Positions 17,485 through 26,450 of a DNA stretch of 64,000 bases are shown here, piece after piece. The DNA is taken from positions 74,441-138,440 of the forward strand of contig NZ_JALAGU010000054.1 in NCBI RefSeq assembly GCF_022712275.1, written 5' to 3'. Position numbers and translations under genes: made by a program. The DNA is from Corynebacterium sp. GTDB taxonomy: Bacteria; Actinomycetota; Actinomycetes; Mycobacteriales; Mycobacteriaceae. The notes under the pieces were generated by a model. That model had not been told where the DNA came from. It saw only the letters and a list, made by a program, of their open reading frames with translations, and ran no database searches. The stretch's first letter is position 1. The number at the start of each line of letters is the position of its first letter.

Positions 17485-18975
17485 GTGACTGACCCAGCTT
17501 CCCCTTCCCCGTCCTCGCCGTCCGGTACGCCCACCCCGCACGGACCGTCGGCGAGCACCACCCGCCAGCTGCACCGGGCCCTGACCCACCGGCACATCCA
17601 CTTCATCGCCCTCGGGTCCGCCATCGGCACCGGTCTGTTCTACGGGTCCTCCGGCGCCATCGGCGCCGCCGGTCCCGGCGTGGTCTTCGTGTACCTGCTC
17701 GGCGGCGCGGTCGTGTACTTCATGCTCCGCGCCCTCGGCGAGATGTCCGTCGCTGAACCGGTCGCCGGATCCTTCGCAGAGCACTGCCGTCGGTACCTCG
17801 GCGGCTGGGCCGGGTACATCACCGGCTGGATGTACGCCTTCGAGATGATCATCGTCTGTCTGGCAGACCTCACCGCCGTGGCGCTGTACATGAAGTTCTG
17901 GTTCCCGGACACCGCCAGCTGGGTCTGGGTCGCGGTCGCCCTGATCATTGTCGCCGCCGCCAACCTCGCCTCCACCCGCTGGTACGGCGAGCTGGAGTTC
18001 TGGTTCACCATCGTCAAGGTCACCGCCGTCGTGGCGATGATCGTCGGCGGCGCGGTCATCCTCGTGTTCAACGTCGACACCGGCGGATCCGCGGGTATCG
18101 ACAACCTGTGGAATGACGGGGGCCTGTTCCCCAACGGCGCCACCGGCGTCCTCAGTTCCCTGATTCTCGTGCTCTTCGCCTTCGGCGGCACCGAGGTCAT
18201 CGGAGTGACCGCCGGGGAGGCCAAGGACTACAAGACCGCCATCCCCAAGGCGATCAACACCGTTCCAGTGCGCATCCTGCTGTTCTACGTCCTGGCCATC
18301 CTCGTCATCGTCTCGGTGACGCCGTGGCGTGAGATCACCGGCGAGGAGTCCCCCTTCGTCCAGATCTTCAGCACCCTCGGCGTCGGTTGGGCGGCGGCGC
18401 TGCTCAATGTCGTGGTACTCTCCGCGGCACTCTCGGCGATCAACTCGGACCTCTACGGTGCCGGACGCGTCGTCTTCGGCATGGCGCGCGAACACCTCGC
18501 CCCCTCGGTCTTCGCGAAGCTGAGCAGGAACGGCGTCCCCGTGACGACCGTGAGCGCGATGCTCTGCGTCCTCGTCACCGGTGTCGCCCTGCAGCTGTGG
18601 AACGCGACCGCGGCGGATCTCTTCGAGTCCATCGCAGCACTGGCGACCTTCGCCACCGTCTTCGTCTGGCTGATGATCCTGCTGGCCCACCTCGCCAGCC
18701 GCTACGGCTGGGGTGGCCGGGAGAAGGTCGACCCCGGTTCCCTGTCATTCCGGGTGCCGTTCTGGCCCTGGGGACAGTATTTCGCCATCGCCGTCATCCT
18801 CATCACCTTCGGCACGATGTTCTGGCTGGCCGAGTACCGGTCGGCGCTGCTTGCCGGTGTCATCTTCACCGTCGGCATGAGTGTGCTCTATCCCCTCACC
18901 CGACGCCGCGCACGGGCCCTGGACCAGGAACCCACAGGGCACCAGGGGGAGCCGGAGTCACCGGTAACCCCGTAA
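17485..18975 (+). CDS. Amino-acid permease (APC superfamily, AAT family)
   Basis: Proton-coupled amino-acid importer, about 496 residues with about 12 membrane segments. The family signature begins with HFIALGSAIGTGLFYGS (about 42-58), followed by GPGVVFVYLLGG and LRALGEMSVAEP. The central VLFAFGGTEVIGVTAGEA and the loop after it also match AAT-family permeases (proline/histidine/aromatic groups). Substrate cannot be assigned. The GTG at 17485 (VTDPASPSPS) has AGGA 8 bases upstream; an ATG at 17476 is also possible. The first 25 residues are Pro/Ser-rich. It is divergent from deaD with about 105 bp between starts. Confidence 0.88.
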   Translation: MTDPASPSPSSPSGTPTPHGPSASTTRQLHRALTHRHIHFIALGSAIGTGLFYGSSGAIGAAGPGVVFVYLLGGAVVYFMLRALGEMSVAEPVAGSFAEHCRRYLGGWAGYITGWMYAFEMIIVCLADLTAVALYMKFWFPDTASWVWVAVALIIVAAANLASTRWYGELEFWFTIVKVTAVVAMIVGGAVILVFNVDTGGSAGIDNLWNDGGLFPNGATGVLSSLILVLFAFGGTEVIGVTAGEAKDYKTAIPKAINTVPVRILLFYVLAILVIVSVTPWREITGEESPFVQIFSTLGVGWAAALLNVVVLSAALSAINSDLYGAGRVVFGMAREHLAPSVFAKLSRNGVPVTTVSAMLCVLVTGVALQLWNATAADLFESIAALATFATVFVWLMILLAHLASRYGWGGREKVDPGSLSFRVPFWPWGQYFAIAVILITFGTMFWLAEYRSALLAGVIFTVGMSVLYPLTRRRARALDQEPTGHQGEPESPVTP

Positions 18976-19116
18976 ACAGACACGCGACTAGGACGCCATG
19001 TGGGGTCTGAACTACCGTAGGGGTGAACCGGCACCCCACCCGGGAGCACACCCGGAACCCGACGCGTCCGGACATGCCCGTCAGATACCGTCTCCACGAC
19101 TTCGAACAGGACCCCC

Positions 19117-20574
19117 ATGACTGCACAGGCCCCCGCAAACCAGAGCGACTGGAGCAACCGCATCGCCCTGGCGCAGGAGATCCTCCCGCTGATCACCCGG
19201 CTGCACAACGAGCACAACGTCGTCACCTCAGTGTTCGGCCGCCTGCTCGTCAATGTCACCGACATCGACATCATCAAGAGCCACCGGTACGCCCGTCTGG
19301 TCACCGACCGCGAGCTGCCGTTGAGCTCCACCTTGCCGATCCTGCAGGAACTGGTGGAGATGAACCTCGGCACCGCCTCCATCGACCTGGGCCGGCTGGC
19401 CACCGGGTTCGAGGCCGAAGGCGGCAGGAACCTGCGCGAGTACCTCGAGCGTGAGCTCACCGACGTCATCAACCAGCACTCCGAGAAGGACCCGGCGGAT
19501 ATCGTCCTCTACGGCTTCGGCCGCATCGGGCGTCTGCTGGCCCGCATCCTCATCTCCCGCGAGGCCACCTACGGGGGTGTCCGGCTCCGCGCTGTCGTGC
19601 TGCGCAAGAAGAGCTCCGACGACATCGAGAAGCGCGCCAGCCTGCTGCGCCGCGACTCGATCCACGGCGCCTTCGACGGTGCGATCACCGTCGACGAGGA
19701 GAACGAGATCATCTGGGCCAACGGCACCGCCATCCAGGTCATCTACGCCTCCGATCCCTCGGGCATCGACTACACCTCCTACGGCATCAACGACGCCATC
19801 ATCGTCGACAACACCGGCGCCTGGCGTGACCGGGACGGCCTGTCCCGTCACCTGGAGTCCAAGGGAGTGTCCAAGGTCCTGCTCACCGCCCCGGGCAAGG
19901 GCGACGTGAAGAACATCGTGTACGGGATCAACCACGAGGACATCGTGCCGGAGGACCGCGTCCTGTCCGCGGCGTCCTGCACCACCAACGGCATCACCCC
20001 GGTGCTCAAGGTCATCGACGACCGCTACGGCATCGTCCACGGCCACGTCGAGACGGTCCACTCGTTCACCAACGACCAGAACCTCACCGACAACTTCCAC
20101 AAGGGCCCGCGCCGTGGCCGCTCCGCCGGTCTGAACATGGTCCTCACCGAGACCGGTGCCGCCAAGGCCGTCGCCAAGGCCCTCCCGGACCTCGCCGGCA
20201 AGCTCACCGGTAACGCGATCCGCGTCCCCACCCCGGACGTGTCGATGGCCGTGCTGAACCTCAACCTGGACACGGAGACCACCCGTGACGAGGTCAACGA
20301 GTACCTCCACAAGGTGGCCCTGCATTCCAACCTGCGTCAGCAGATCGACTACATCAAGTCCCCGGATGTCGTCTCCTCCGACTTCGTCGGTTCCACCCAC
20401 GCCGGCATCGTCGACGGCCTGGCGACCATCGCCGAGGGGAAGAACCTCGTACTCTACGTCTGGTACGACAACGAGTTCGGCTACTCCAACCAGGTGATCC
20501 GCATCGTCGAGGACATCGCCGGCGCCCGCCCGAAGGTGTATCCGGCCCGTATGGAGCCCGCCGAGCTGGCGTAG
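19117..20574 (+). CDS. gapB: Glyceraldehyde-3-phosphate dehydrogenase, GapB/GapX type
   Basis: 485-residue GAPDH, about 130 residues longer than the glycolytic enzyme because of an N-terminal extension, as in the corynebacterial gluconeogenic GapB (GapX). NAD(P) fold: ILYGFGRIGRLLAR (about 130). Catalytic cysteine in ASCTTNGITPVLK (about 288), followed by HSFTNDQNLTDNFHKGPRRGRSA-type phosphate-binding residues and the C-terminal WYDNEFGYSNQ. By family knowledge it works mainly in gluconeogenesis with NADP. The start ATG is preceded by AGGA. It stands alone and ends in a strong convergent terminator. Confidence 0.95.
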   Translation: MTAQAPANQSDWSNRIALAQEILPLITRLHNEHNVVTSVFGRLLVNVTDIDIIKSHRYARLVTDRELPLSSTLPILQELVEMNLGTASIDLGRLATGFEAEGGRNLREYLERELTDVINQHSEKDPADIVLYGFGRIGRLLARILISREATYGGVRLRAVVLRKKSSDDIEKRASLLRRDSIHGAFDGAITVDEENEIIWANGTAIQVIYASDPSGIDYTSYGINDAIIVDNTGAWRDRDGLSRHLESKGVSKVLLTAPGKGDVKNIVYGINHEDIVPEDRVLSAASCTTNGITPVLKVIDDRYGIVHGHVETVHSFTNDQNLTDNFHKGPRRGRSAGLNMVLTETGAAKAVAKALPDLAGKLTGNAIRVPTPDVSMAVLNLNLDTETTRDEVNEYLHKVALHSNLRQQIDYIKSPDVVSSDFVGSTHAGIVDGLATIAEGKNLVLYVWYDNEFGYSNQVIRIVEDIAGARPKVYPARMEPAELA

Positions 20575-20601
20575 GCCCCCGCTCCACAGCGCCGGGACAA
20601 T

Positions 20602-20643
20602 ACGACGCCCACCCGTCCGGGGTCCGGACCGGGTGGGCGTCGT
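20602..20643. terminator. Convergent terminator after gapB
   Basis: A 14-bp perfect stem (ACGACGCCCACCCG and its complement) with a GC-rich loop lies between gapB and the opposing acidic-protein gene. It is symmetric enough to act on both. Confidence 0.82.
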
Positions 20644-20669
20644 GCTGTCAGGGACGGCCGGGAGGGGGC

Positions 20670-21449
20670 TCAGTCGTCGGCGTCGTGAGCGTCGTCTGCT
20701 TCCTCGTCCTCCCACAGCTCCTCCAGGGGCACCAGGAGTTCCTCCCAGGCCGAGGCCTGCTCCTGCGCAACGAAGAGAACGTCGAAGAGCCGGTCGAAGT
20801 CCCGGTAGGACCCGAGCTCGAGGATCTCCTCGGTCATGTCCGCGATATCGTGGACGAGGCCCTCCAGGATCCGCTGCCGGTCGACCTCGGAGGCATGGGA
20901 GGCCCCGTCGGCGTCGTCCTCCGGATCCGGGTCCTCCTCCTCGTCCCAGATCTCGGCGACCGCCTGGTCCATGAGGTCCTCGAAGTCCTCGCCGAGGGTC
21001 ACGAACTGCACCCGTGCGGTGGGGGTCCCCTCCTCCCCCTCGAAGGTCACGACGATCTCCGAACTCTCCCCGACCTCAGCGCTGACGGTCAGCGCCTCCA
21101 CCGGATCCTGGACGAACTCGAGATCGACGACGCGGGGGTCGGTCCCCTCGATGAGATCGCGGACCGTGCCGACCACCAGGTCGGTGGCGACATGGCGGGC
21201 TACCGTGGCGACGGCGTCCTCCACCGAGAAGACGACGCCGACGAGGGCCGCCTCGAACTCCTCGTCATCCTCGGCGACATCGGCCATGGCAAGGAAGACG
21301 TTCGCACCGGGGATCCCCGTCCCCCCGGTGATGTCGACGAACTGGACCTCCAGATCCTCCGACACCGGAACGAAGAGGGTGCCGTCATTGACACGGGACT
21401 CTATCCCCTCCGCGTCGAGCGCTTCAGCGATGTCCACATAGAAACCCAC
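20670..21449 (-). CDS. Conserved acidic protein of unknown function
   Basis: 259 residues, strongly acidic (the C-terminal 90 residues are rich in Asp/Glu), with no signal peptide or membrane segment. I do not recognise a named family. The sequence divides into two halves: residues 1-155 look like an alpha/beta domain of the type SRVNDGTLFVPVSEDLEVQF, and 185-259 looks helical. The GTG start (21447-21449) has an AGGAGG ribosome-binding site 8 bases upstream, which supports it being a real, well-translated gene. It is divergent from odhA and convergent with gapB. Likely a conserved corynebacterial cytoplasmic protein. Confidence 0.7.
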   Translation of the reverse strand: MGFYVDIAEALDAEGIESRVNDGTLFVPVSEDLEVQFVDITGGTGIPGANVFLAMADVAEDDEEFEAALVGVVFSVEDAVATVARHVATDLVVGTVRDLIEGTDPRVVDLEFVQDPVEALTVSAEVGESSEIVVTFEGEEGTPTARVQFVTLGEDFEDLMDQAVAEIWDEEEDPDPEDDADGASHASEVDRQRILEGLVHDIADMTEEILELGSYRDFDRLFDVLFVAQEQASAWEELLVPLEELWEDEEADDAHDADD

Positions 21450-21701
21450 GAGGGGAACCTCCTACGGTCCACTCCGAACGGGTCTCGCCCCGGGCACATC
21501 ACCCGGGTACGCCGTCGGAACCGTCACCCATGCTAGCCGACACCGGACAGATCGGGCGTGCCCCCCGTTCGGGAAACAACTGAAAATATATGGTTTGTCG
21601 ATGGTTCCGCGGACAGCCCCTGCGACATCGTGGTAAAGGCCACATGTAGTAGGGTGGTTGGTCGAGATTGACAACATCATGAAATGAGGCGAGGACCTGC
21701 T

Positions 21702-24700
21702 GTGAACAGCTCCAATTTCGGTTCCAACGAATGGCTGGTCGACCAGATGCACCAGCAGTTCAAGGAGGACCCGCAGTCCGTGGACAAGGAATGGCGGGAC
21801 TTTTTCTCGGAGGGGAAGACCACCGGTGACGCGACTCCGGCAGCCGCTCCGAAGGACGCGACCGTGACGGCCCCGGCGGCCACCCCTGCCGCCGCCACGT
21901 CGACCGCCCCCGCGACCTCCCCGGCCGCTGTCCCGTCCGCCCCGACCACGGGGCGTCCGGTCAGTGCCGCAGCCTCCATCGGCAGCAATGTCGCACCGTC
22001 TGCCAACCCGATCCCGACCCGCGTCGCTCCCCCGGCACCGAAGGGTGCCGCCGAGCCGCTCACCCCGGGCGAGGCGAACCTCAAGGGCGCCCAGCGCGCG
22101 ATCGCCAAGAACATGGACGCCTCGCTGACCATCCCGACGGCCACCACCGTCCGGGACATGCCGGCCAAGCTCATGTTCGAGAACCGGGCGATGATCAACG
22201 ACCACCTCCGGTCCCAGGGTCGCGGCAAGATCAGCTTCACCCACATCCTCGGGTGGGCGCTGATCAATGCCGTCAAGGCGCATCCGACAATCAACAACAG
22301 CTACAAGGTCATCGACGGCAAGCCCGCCGTGGTCACCCCCGAGCACATCAACCTCGGACTGGCCATCGACCTCGTCTCCAAGAACGGCAACCGCAACCTC
22401 GTCGTCGCCGCCATCCGCGAGTGCGAGACCCTCTCCTTCGAGGGCTTCGTCGACGCCTACGAGGACATCGTCGTCCGCGCCCGCCAGGGCAAGTTGACGA
22501 TGGACGACTTCTCCGGTGTCACCATCCAGCTGACCAACCCCGGTGGGATCGGCACCCGCCACTCGGTGCCCCGACTCACCAACGGCCAGGGTGCGATCAT
22601 CGGTGTCGGTGCCATGGACTACCCGGCCGAGTTCGCCGGCGCCTCCGAAGACCGTCTCGCTGATCTGGGCGTCGGCAAGCTCGTCACCGTCACCTCGACC
22701 TACGACCACCGGATCATCCAGGGTGCGGAGTCCGGCGAGTTCCTGCGTGACATGAGCCGCCAGCTCATCGACGACGGCTTCTGGGACGATATCTTCATCT
22801 CCCTGCGTGTCCCCTACGCCCCGACCCGCTGGTGCCAGGACATGCCGGCCTCCGGTGTGGACAAGTCCACCCGCGTCATGCAGCTCATCGAGTCCTACCG
22901 CTCCCGCGGTCACCTCATCGCCGACATCAACCCGCTGCACTGGGCCCAGCCCGGACTGCCGGTGCCGGATCACTCCGACCTGGACATCGAGAGCCACGGC
23001 CTGACCCTCTGGGACCTGGACCGTAAGTTCAACGTCGGCGGCTTCGCCGGTCGCGAGACCATGACCCTGCGTGAGGTCCTCGCGACCCTGCGGAAGGCCT
23101 ACACCCTCAAGGTCGGCTCCGAGTACACCCACATCCTCGACAAGGACGAGCGCCTCTGGCTGCAGGAGCACATCGAGGCCGGTCAGCAGAAGCTGTCCAA
23201 CCCCGAGCAGAAGTACCTGCTGCAGAAGCTGAACTCCGCCGAGGCCTTCGAGAACTTCCTCCAGACCAAGTACATCGGCCAGAAGCGCTTCTCCCTCGAG
23301 GGTGCCGAAGCCCTCATCCCGATGCTGGACGCCGCCGCGGACCAGGCCGCCGAACAGGGTCTCGAAGAGGTCGTCATCGGTATGCCCCACCGTGGCCGCC
23401 TCAATGTCCTCGCGAACATCGTCGGCAAGCCGTACTCCACCATCTTCGGTGAGTTCGAGGGCAACATCGAGCCCGCCGCCGCCGGTGGCTCCGGTGACGT
23501 GAAGTACCACCTGGGTACCGAGGGTGTCTACACCCAGATGTTCGGCGACAACGACATCAAGGTCACCCTGACCGCGAACCCGTCCCACCTCGAGGCCGTC
23601 AACCCGGTCATGGAGGGTCTGGCCCGCGCCCACCAGGACCTGTCGCCGAACGCCGAGCAGCGTCCGATCATGCCGATCCTCATGCACGGTGACGCGGCCT
23701 TCACGGGTCTGGGCATCGTCCAGGAGACCATCAACATGGCCCAGCTGCGCGGTTACACCGTCGGCGGTACGGTCCACGTCGTGGTCAACAACCAGATCGG
23801 TTTCACCACCACCCCGGACCGTGGCCGTTCGACCCACTACGCCACCGACATCGCCAAGGGCTTCGACGCCCCGGTCTTCCACGTCAACGGTGACGACCCC
23901 GAGGCATGCGTCTGGGTCGCCCGGCTGGCTGTCGAGTACCGCCGTCGGTTCGGCAAGGACGTCTTCATCGACATGGTCTGCTACCGACGTCGCGGTCACA
24001 ACGAGTCCGATGACCCGTCGATGACCCAGCCGGAGCTGTACAGCATCATCGAGGACCGCCCGACCGTGCGTTCCATCTACCACGACACCCTCGTGGGACG
24101 CGGTGACATCACCGCCGAGGACGCCCAGCGCGCCGCCGATGACTTCCACGGCCAGCTGGAGGCCGTCTTCAACCAGGTCAAGGAAGGCATCACGGGCGCC
24201 TCCCCGGCCGCCCAGACCGGAATCGCCGGTGGTCAGGCCCTGACCACCGGGCTGGACACCTCCATCACCCCGGACGTCATCGCCGAGATCGGCGACAGCT
24301 TCTCGGTGGACGCCCCGGAGGGCTTCAGCATCCACCAGCGCGTCCGCTCCGTGGTCAAGCGTCGCCACCAGATGTCCCGCGAGGGCAAGATTGACTGGGC
24401 CTTCGGTGAGCTGCTCGCCTTCGGTTCCCTCGCCCGTGAGGGACGCCTCGTGCGTCTCGCCGGTGAGGACTCCCAGCGTGGCACCTTCACCCAGCGTCAC
24501 GCGATTCTCTTCGACTCGGAGACCAACCAGCCCTTCAGCCCGCTGGAGGAGGTGGCCCGGAAGGCCGGCAACGGCGGTTCCTTCCGTGCCTTCAACTCCC
24601 CGCTGACCGAGTACGCCGGTATGGGCTTCGAGTACGGTTACTCCGTCGGTAACCTCGACGCGGTCGTCGCCTGGGAGGCACAGTTCGGCGACTTCGCCGA

Positions 24701-25439
24701 CGGCGCCCAGACCATCATCGACGAGTACATCTCCTCCGGCGAGGCCAAGTGGGGCCAGCTGTCCAGCGTCATCCTGCTGCTGCCGCACGGTTACGAGGGC
24801 CAGGGCCCGGACCACTCCTCGGCCCGTATCGAGCGCTACCTGCAGATGGCTGCCGAAGGTTCGATGACCATCGCCCAACCGTCCACCCCGGCAAACCACT
24901 TCCACCTGCTGCGCCGCCACGCACTGGGCACCATGCGTCGCCCGCTGGTCGTCTTCACCCCGAAGTCGATGCTGCGCAACAAGGCCGCGACCTCCACGGT
25001 CGAGGACTTCACCACGGTGACGAAGTTCCGGTCGGTGCTGGACGACCCGCGGTTCGCCGACGGCACGAAGGACCGCGCCGGAGTCAAGAAGGTGCTCATG
25101 TGCACGGGCAAGATCTACTACGACCTGGAGAAGAAGCGCGCCGACGAGGGCCGCGACGATGTCGCCATCGTCCGCGTCGAGATGCTGCACCCGATCCCGC
25201 ACAACCGAATCCGCGAAACCGTCGCCGAGGGTTACCCGGGCGCCGAGGTCCGCTGGGTCCAGGATGAGCCGGCCAACCAGGGCGCATGGCCCTTCCTGGC
25301 CCTCAACCTGCCGGAGCGGATCCCGGGCTTCACCATGAAGCGCATCTCCCGCCGCGCCCAGTCCTCCACCGCCACCGGCGTCGCCAAGGTCCACCACCTT
25401 GAGCAGGAAGCTCTCCTCAACGAGGCCTTCGCCGACTGA
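21702..25439 (+). CDS. odhA: 2-Oxoglutarate dehydrogenase, fused E2-E1 subunit
   Basis: TCA-cycle enzyme converting 2-oxoglutarate to succinyl-CoA with dihydrolipoyl partners. 1,245 residues. After ~40 N-terminal residues (NSSNFGSNEWLVDQMHQQF) and an Ala/Pro/Thr-rich linker (about 45-110) comes an acyltransferase (E2) domain ending in TYDHRIIQGAESG (about 333). The thiamine-dependent E1 part follows (MPHRGRLNVLAN about 560; GDAAFTGLGIVQET about 662; NNQIGFTT). There is no lipoyl domain; in corynebacteria the lipoyl groups come from AceF/SucB and the enzyme is inhibited by the FHA protein OdhI. The GTG at 21702 has AGGA 7 bases upstream; an in-frame ATG at 21684 is less likely. Confidence 0.97.
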   Translation: MNSSNFGSNEWLVDQMHQQFKEDPQSVDKEWRDFFSEGKTTGDATPAAAPKDATVTAPAATPAAATSTAPATSPAAVPSAPTTGRPVSAAASIGSNVAPSANPIPTRVAPPAPKGAAEPLTPGEANLKGAQRAIAKNMDASLTIPTATTVRDMPAKLMFENRAMINDHLRSQGRGKISFTHILGWALINAVKAHPTINNSYKVIDGKPAVVTPEHINLGLAIDLVSKNGNRNLVVAAIRECETLSFEGFVDAYEDIVVRARQGKLTMDDFSGVTIQLTNPGGIGTRHSVPRLTNGQGAIIGVGAMDYPAEFAGASEDRLADLGVGKLVTVTSTYDHRIIQGAESGEFLRDMSRQLIDDGFWDDIFISLRVPYAPTRWCQDMPASGVDKSTRVMQLIESYRSRGHLIADINPLHWAQPGLPVPDHSDLDIESHGLTLWDLDRKFNVGGFAGRETMTLREVLATLRKAYTLKVGSEYTHILDKDERLWLQEHIEAGQQKLSNPEQKYLLQKLNSAEAFENFLQTKYIGQKRFSLEGAEALIPMLDAAADQAAEQGLEEVVIGMPHRGRLNVLANIVGKPYSTIFGEFEGNIEPAAAGGSGDVKYHLGTEGVYTQMFGDNDIKVTLTANPSHLEAVNPVMEGLARAHQDLSPNAEQRPIMPILMHGDAAFTGLGIVQETINMAQLRGYTVGGTVHVVVNNQIGFTTTPDRGRSTHYATDIAKGFDAPVFHVNGDDPEACVWVARLAVEYRRRFGKDVFIDMVCYRRRGHNESDDPSMTQPELYSIIEDRPTVRSIYHDTLVGRGDITAEDAQRAADDFHGQLEAVFNQVKEGITGASPAAQTGIAGGQALTTGLDTSITPDVIAEIGDSFSVDAPEGFSIHQRVRSVVKRRHQMSREGKIDWAFGELLAFGSLAREGRLVRLAGEDSQRGTFTQRHAILFDSETNQPFSPLEEVARKAGNGGSFRAFNSPLTEYAGMGFEYGYSVGNLDAVVAWEAQFGDFADGAQTIIDEYISSGEAKWGQLSSVILLLPHGYEGQGPDHSSARIERYLQMAAEGSMTIAQPSTPANHFHLLRRHALGTMRRPLVVFTPKSMLRNKAATSTVEDFTTVTKFRSVLDDPRFADGTKDRAGVKKVLMCTGKIYYDLEKKRADEGRDDVAIVRVEMLHPIPHNRIRETVAEGYPGAEVRWVQDEPANQGAWPFLALNLPERIPGFTMKRISRRAQSSTATGVAKVHHLEQEALLNEAFAD

Positions 25440-25463
25440 CACCCGGCAGACTCCCGGAGAACG

Positions 25464-25515
25464 ACAGACAGAGACCCCCGTACCGGATGCTCCGGTGCGG
25501 GGGTCTGTGTCTGTC
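25464..25515. terminator. Terminator between odhA and the lipoprotein gene
   Basis: A long interrupted hairpin: the outer arms (ACAGACAGAGACCCCC and a near-perfect complement, one mismatch) and the inner CCGGA/TCCGG pair. It lies 25 bp after odhA and 10 bp before the convergent lipoprotein stop, so it can serve both directions. Confidence 0.85.
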
Positions 25516-25524
25516 TCCGCCGGC

Positions 25525-26133
25525 CTAGTCCGCCGCGGCGCGCAGGTCCTCGGTCGTCACTCCCCCGGCGACGTCGTTGAGGGCCTTACGATCCTTGCGG
25601 TCCATGGTCGGCTTGGCGAACAGGGCGACGGTGTTCTGCGGCAGCGAATCATCCTCACAGGCCACCGACTGGCCCGGATCCGCGGCCTGCAGGTCGGTCG
25701 GCAGAGCCGACACCATCGTGGAGTGGGTGATGTCGCGCCACATGTCACGGTCCACGTCCCCGGCCTCCTGAGCCTCCGCGTAGAGCCCCCGCAGCTCCTG
25801 CCCCTTGGCGGCGTCAAGGGTGTCCAGCAGCTCGCCGACGCATCCGGTGACCACGGTGAGTTCGCCGTCGCGCACCTGCGCGATGCGGTCACCGGCGTCC
25901 ACCGTGGTCACCTCGACGCTGCGTCCGGCGCTCTCGAGCTTCGAGCTGATCTTCTCCGCCAACGCCTGCTGCAGCGGAGCGTCGGTCGCTCCGACGGTCA
26001 CCGGCCCCTCTGTCGAGGCGGCGACGGCCGCCTGCTGCGGTACCGTGGCCGTGGAACTGCAGGCCGCCAGCGGCACCGTGAGAGCCGTCAGTGCGGCGAG
26101 CGCGACCACTGTCTTCCTTCCGGCGGGGCCCAT
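25525..26133 (-). CDS. Small lipoprotein, OpuAC-like substrate-binding fold (tentative)
   Basis: 202-residue secreted lipoprotein: basic N-terminus MGPAGRKT, hydrophobic stretch and lipobox LAAC (C28). After it, VTVGATDAPLQQALAEKISSKLE followed by a helix and VRDGELTVVTGCVGELLDTL recalls the first lobe of glycine-betaine/osmoprotectant binding proteins, but at about 170 residues it is short for a complete two-lobe binding protein and no permease is adjacent. The function is therefore open. The start ATG overlaps the stop of the small membrane-protein gene by one base (TGATG), implying coupled translation. Confidence 0.75.
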   Translation of the reverse strand: MGPAGRKTVVALAALTALTVPLAACSSTATVPQQAAVAASTEGPVTVGATDAPLQQALAEKISSKLESAGRSVEVTTVDAGDRIAQVRDGELTVVTGCVGELLDTLDAAKGQELRGLYAEAQEAGDVDRDMWRDITHSTMVSALPTDLQAADPGQSVACEDDSLPQNTVALFAKPTMDRKDRKALNDVAGGVTTEDLRAAAD

Positions 26134-26327
26134 CAGAACCACACCGCCATGATGAGTACGACCAGGGCGATCCACGGGATCAGTCCCCACCACCGGTTGT
26201 GGTCGCTGGCCAGTGCCCCGGCCGCCGCCACCGCGCCCGCCACGGCATGCGGGATCCACAGGGAGTTCCCCGCGATGACGAGTATCACGGCGAGGCCGCA
26301 GAGGCCGCCGGCGATCAGTCGGGTCAT
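26133..26327 (-). CDS. Small two-helix membrane protein
   Basis: 64-residue, almost entirely hydrophobic protein with two predicted membrane helices separated by a short SDHNRWWG loop. It overlaps the downstream lipoprotein start by one base (TGATG), so the two are probably made together. I recognise no family. Reality is supported by the coupling, the helical pattern and an ATG start with no competing gene on the other strand. Confidence 0.65.
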   Translation of the reverse strand: MTRLIAGGLCGLAVILVIAGNSLWIPHAVAGAVAAAGALASDHNRWWGLIPWIALVVLIMAVWF

Positions 26328-26450
26328 GGTTGTCAGTCACCCGGTCCTTCCCTCGGTTCGGTGCTGTCCGTCCCGACCAGAGTAGTCACTGACGCGGGGG
26401 TGCACCGTAACGCCCCGCCACATCACGCACTGATCTGGTTGACTGTCAGC

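Noticed and set aside
21462..25442. 1,326-codon open frame on the strand opposite odhA
   Set aside because: Long antisense frames are normal in high-GC coding DNA; this one has no family resemblance, no ribosome-binding site and mirrors odhA codons.
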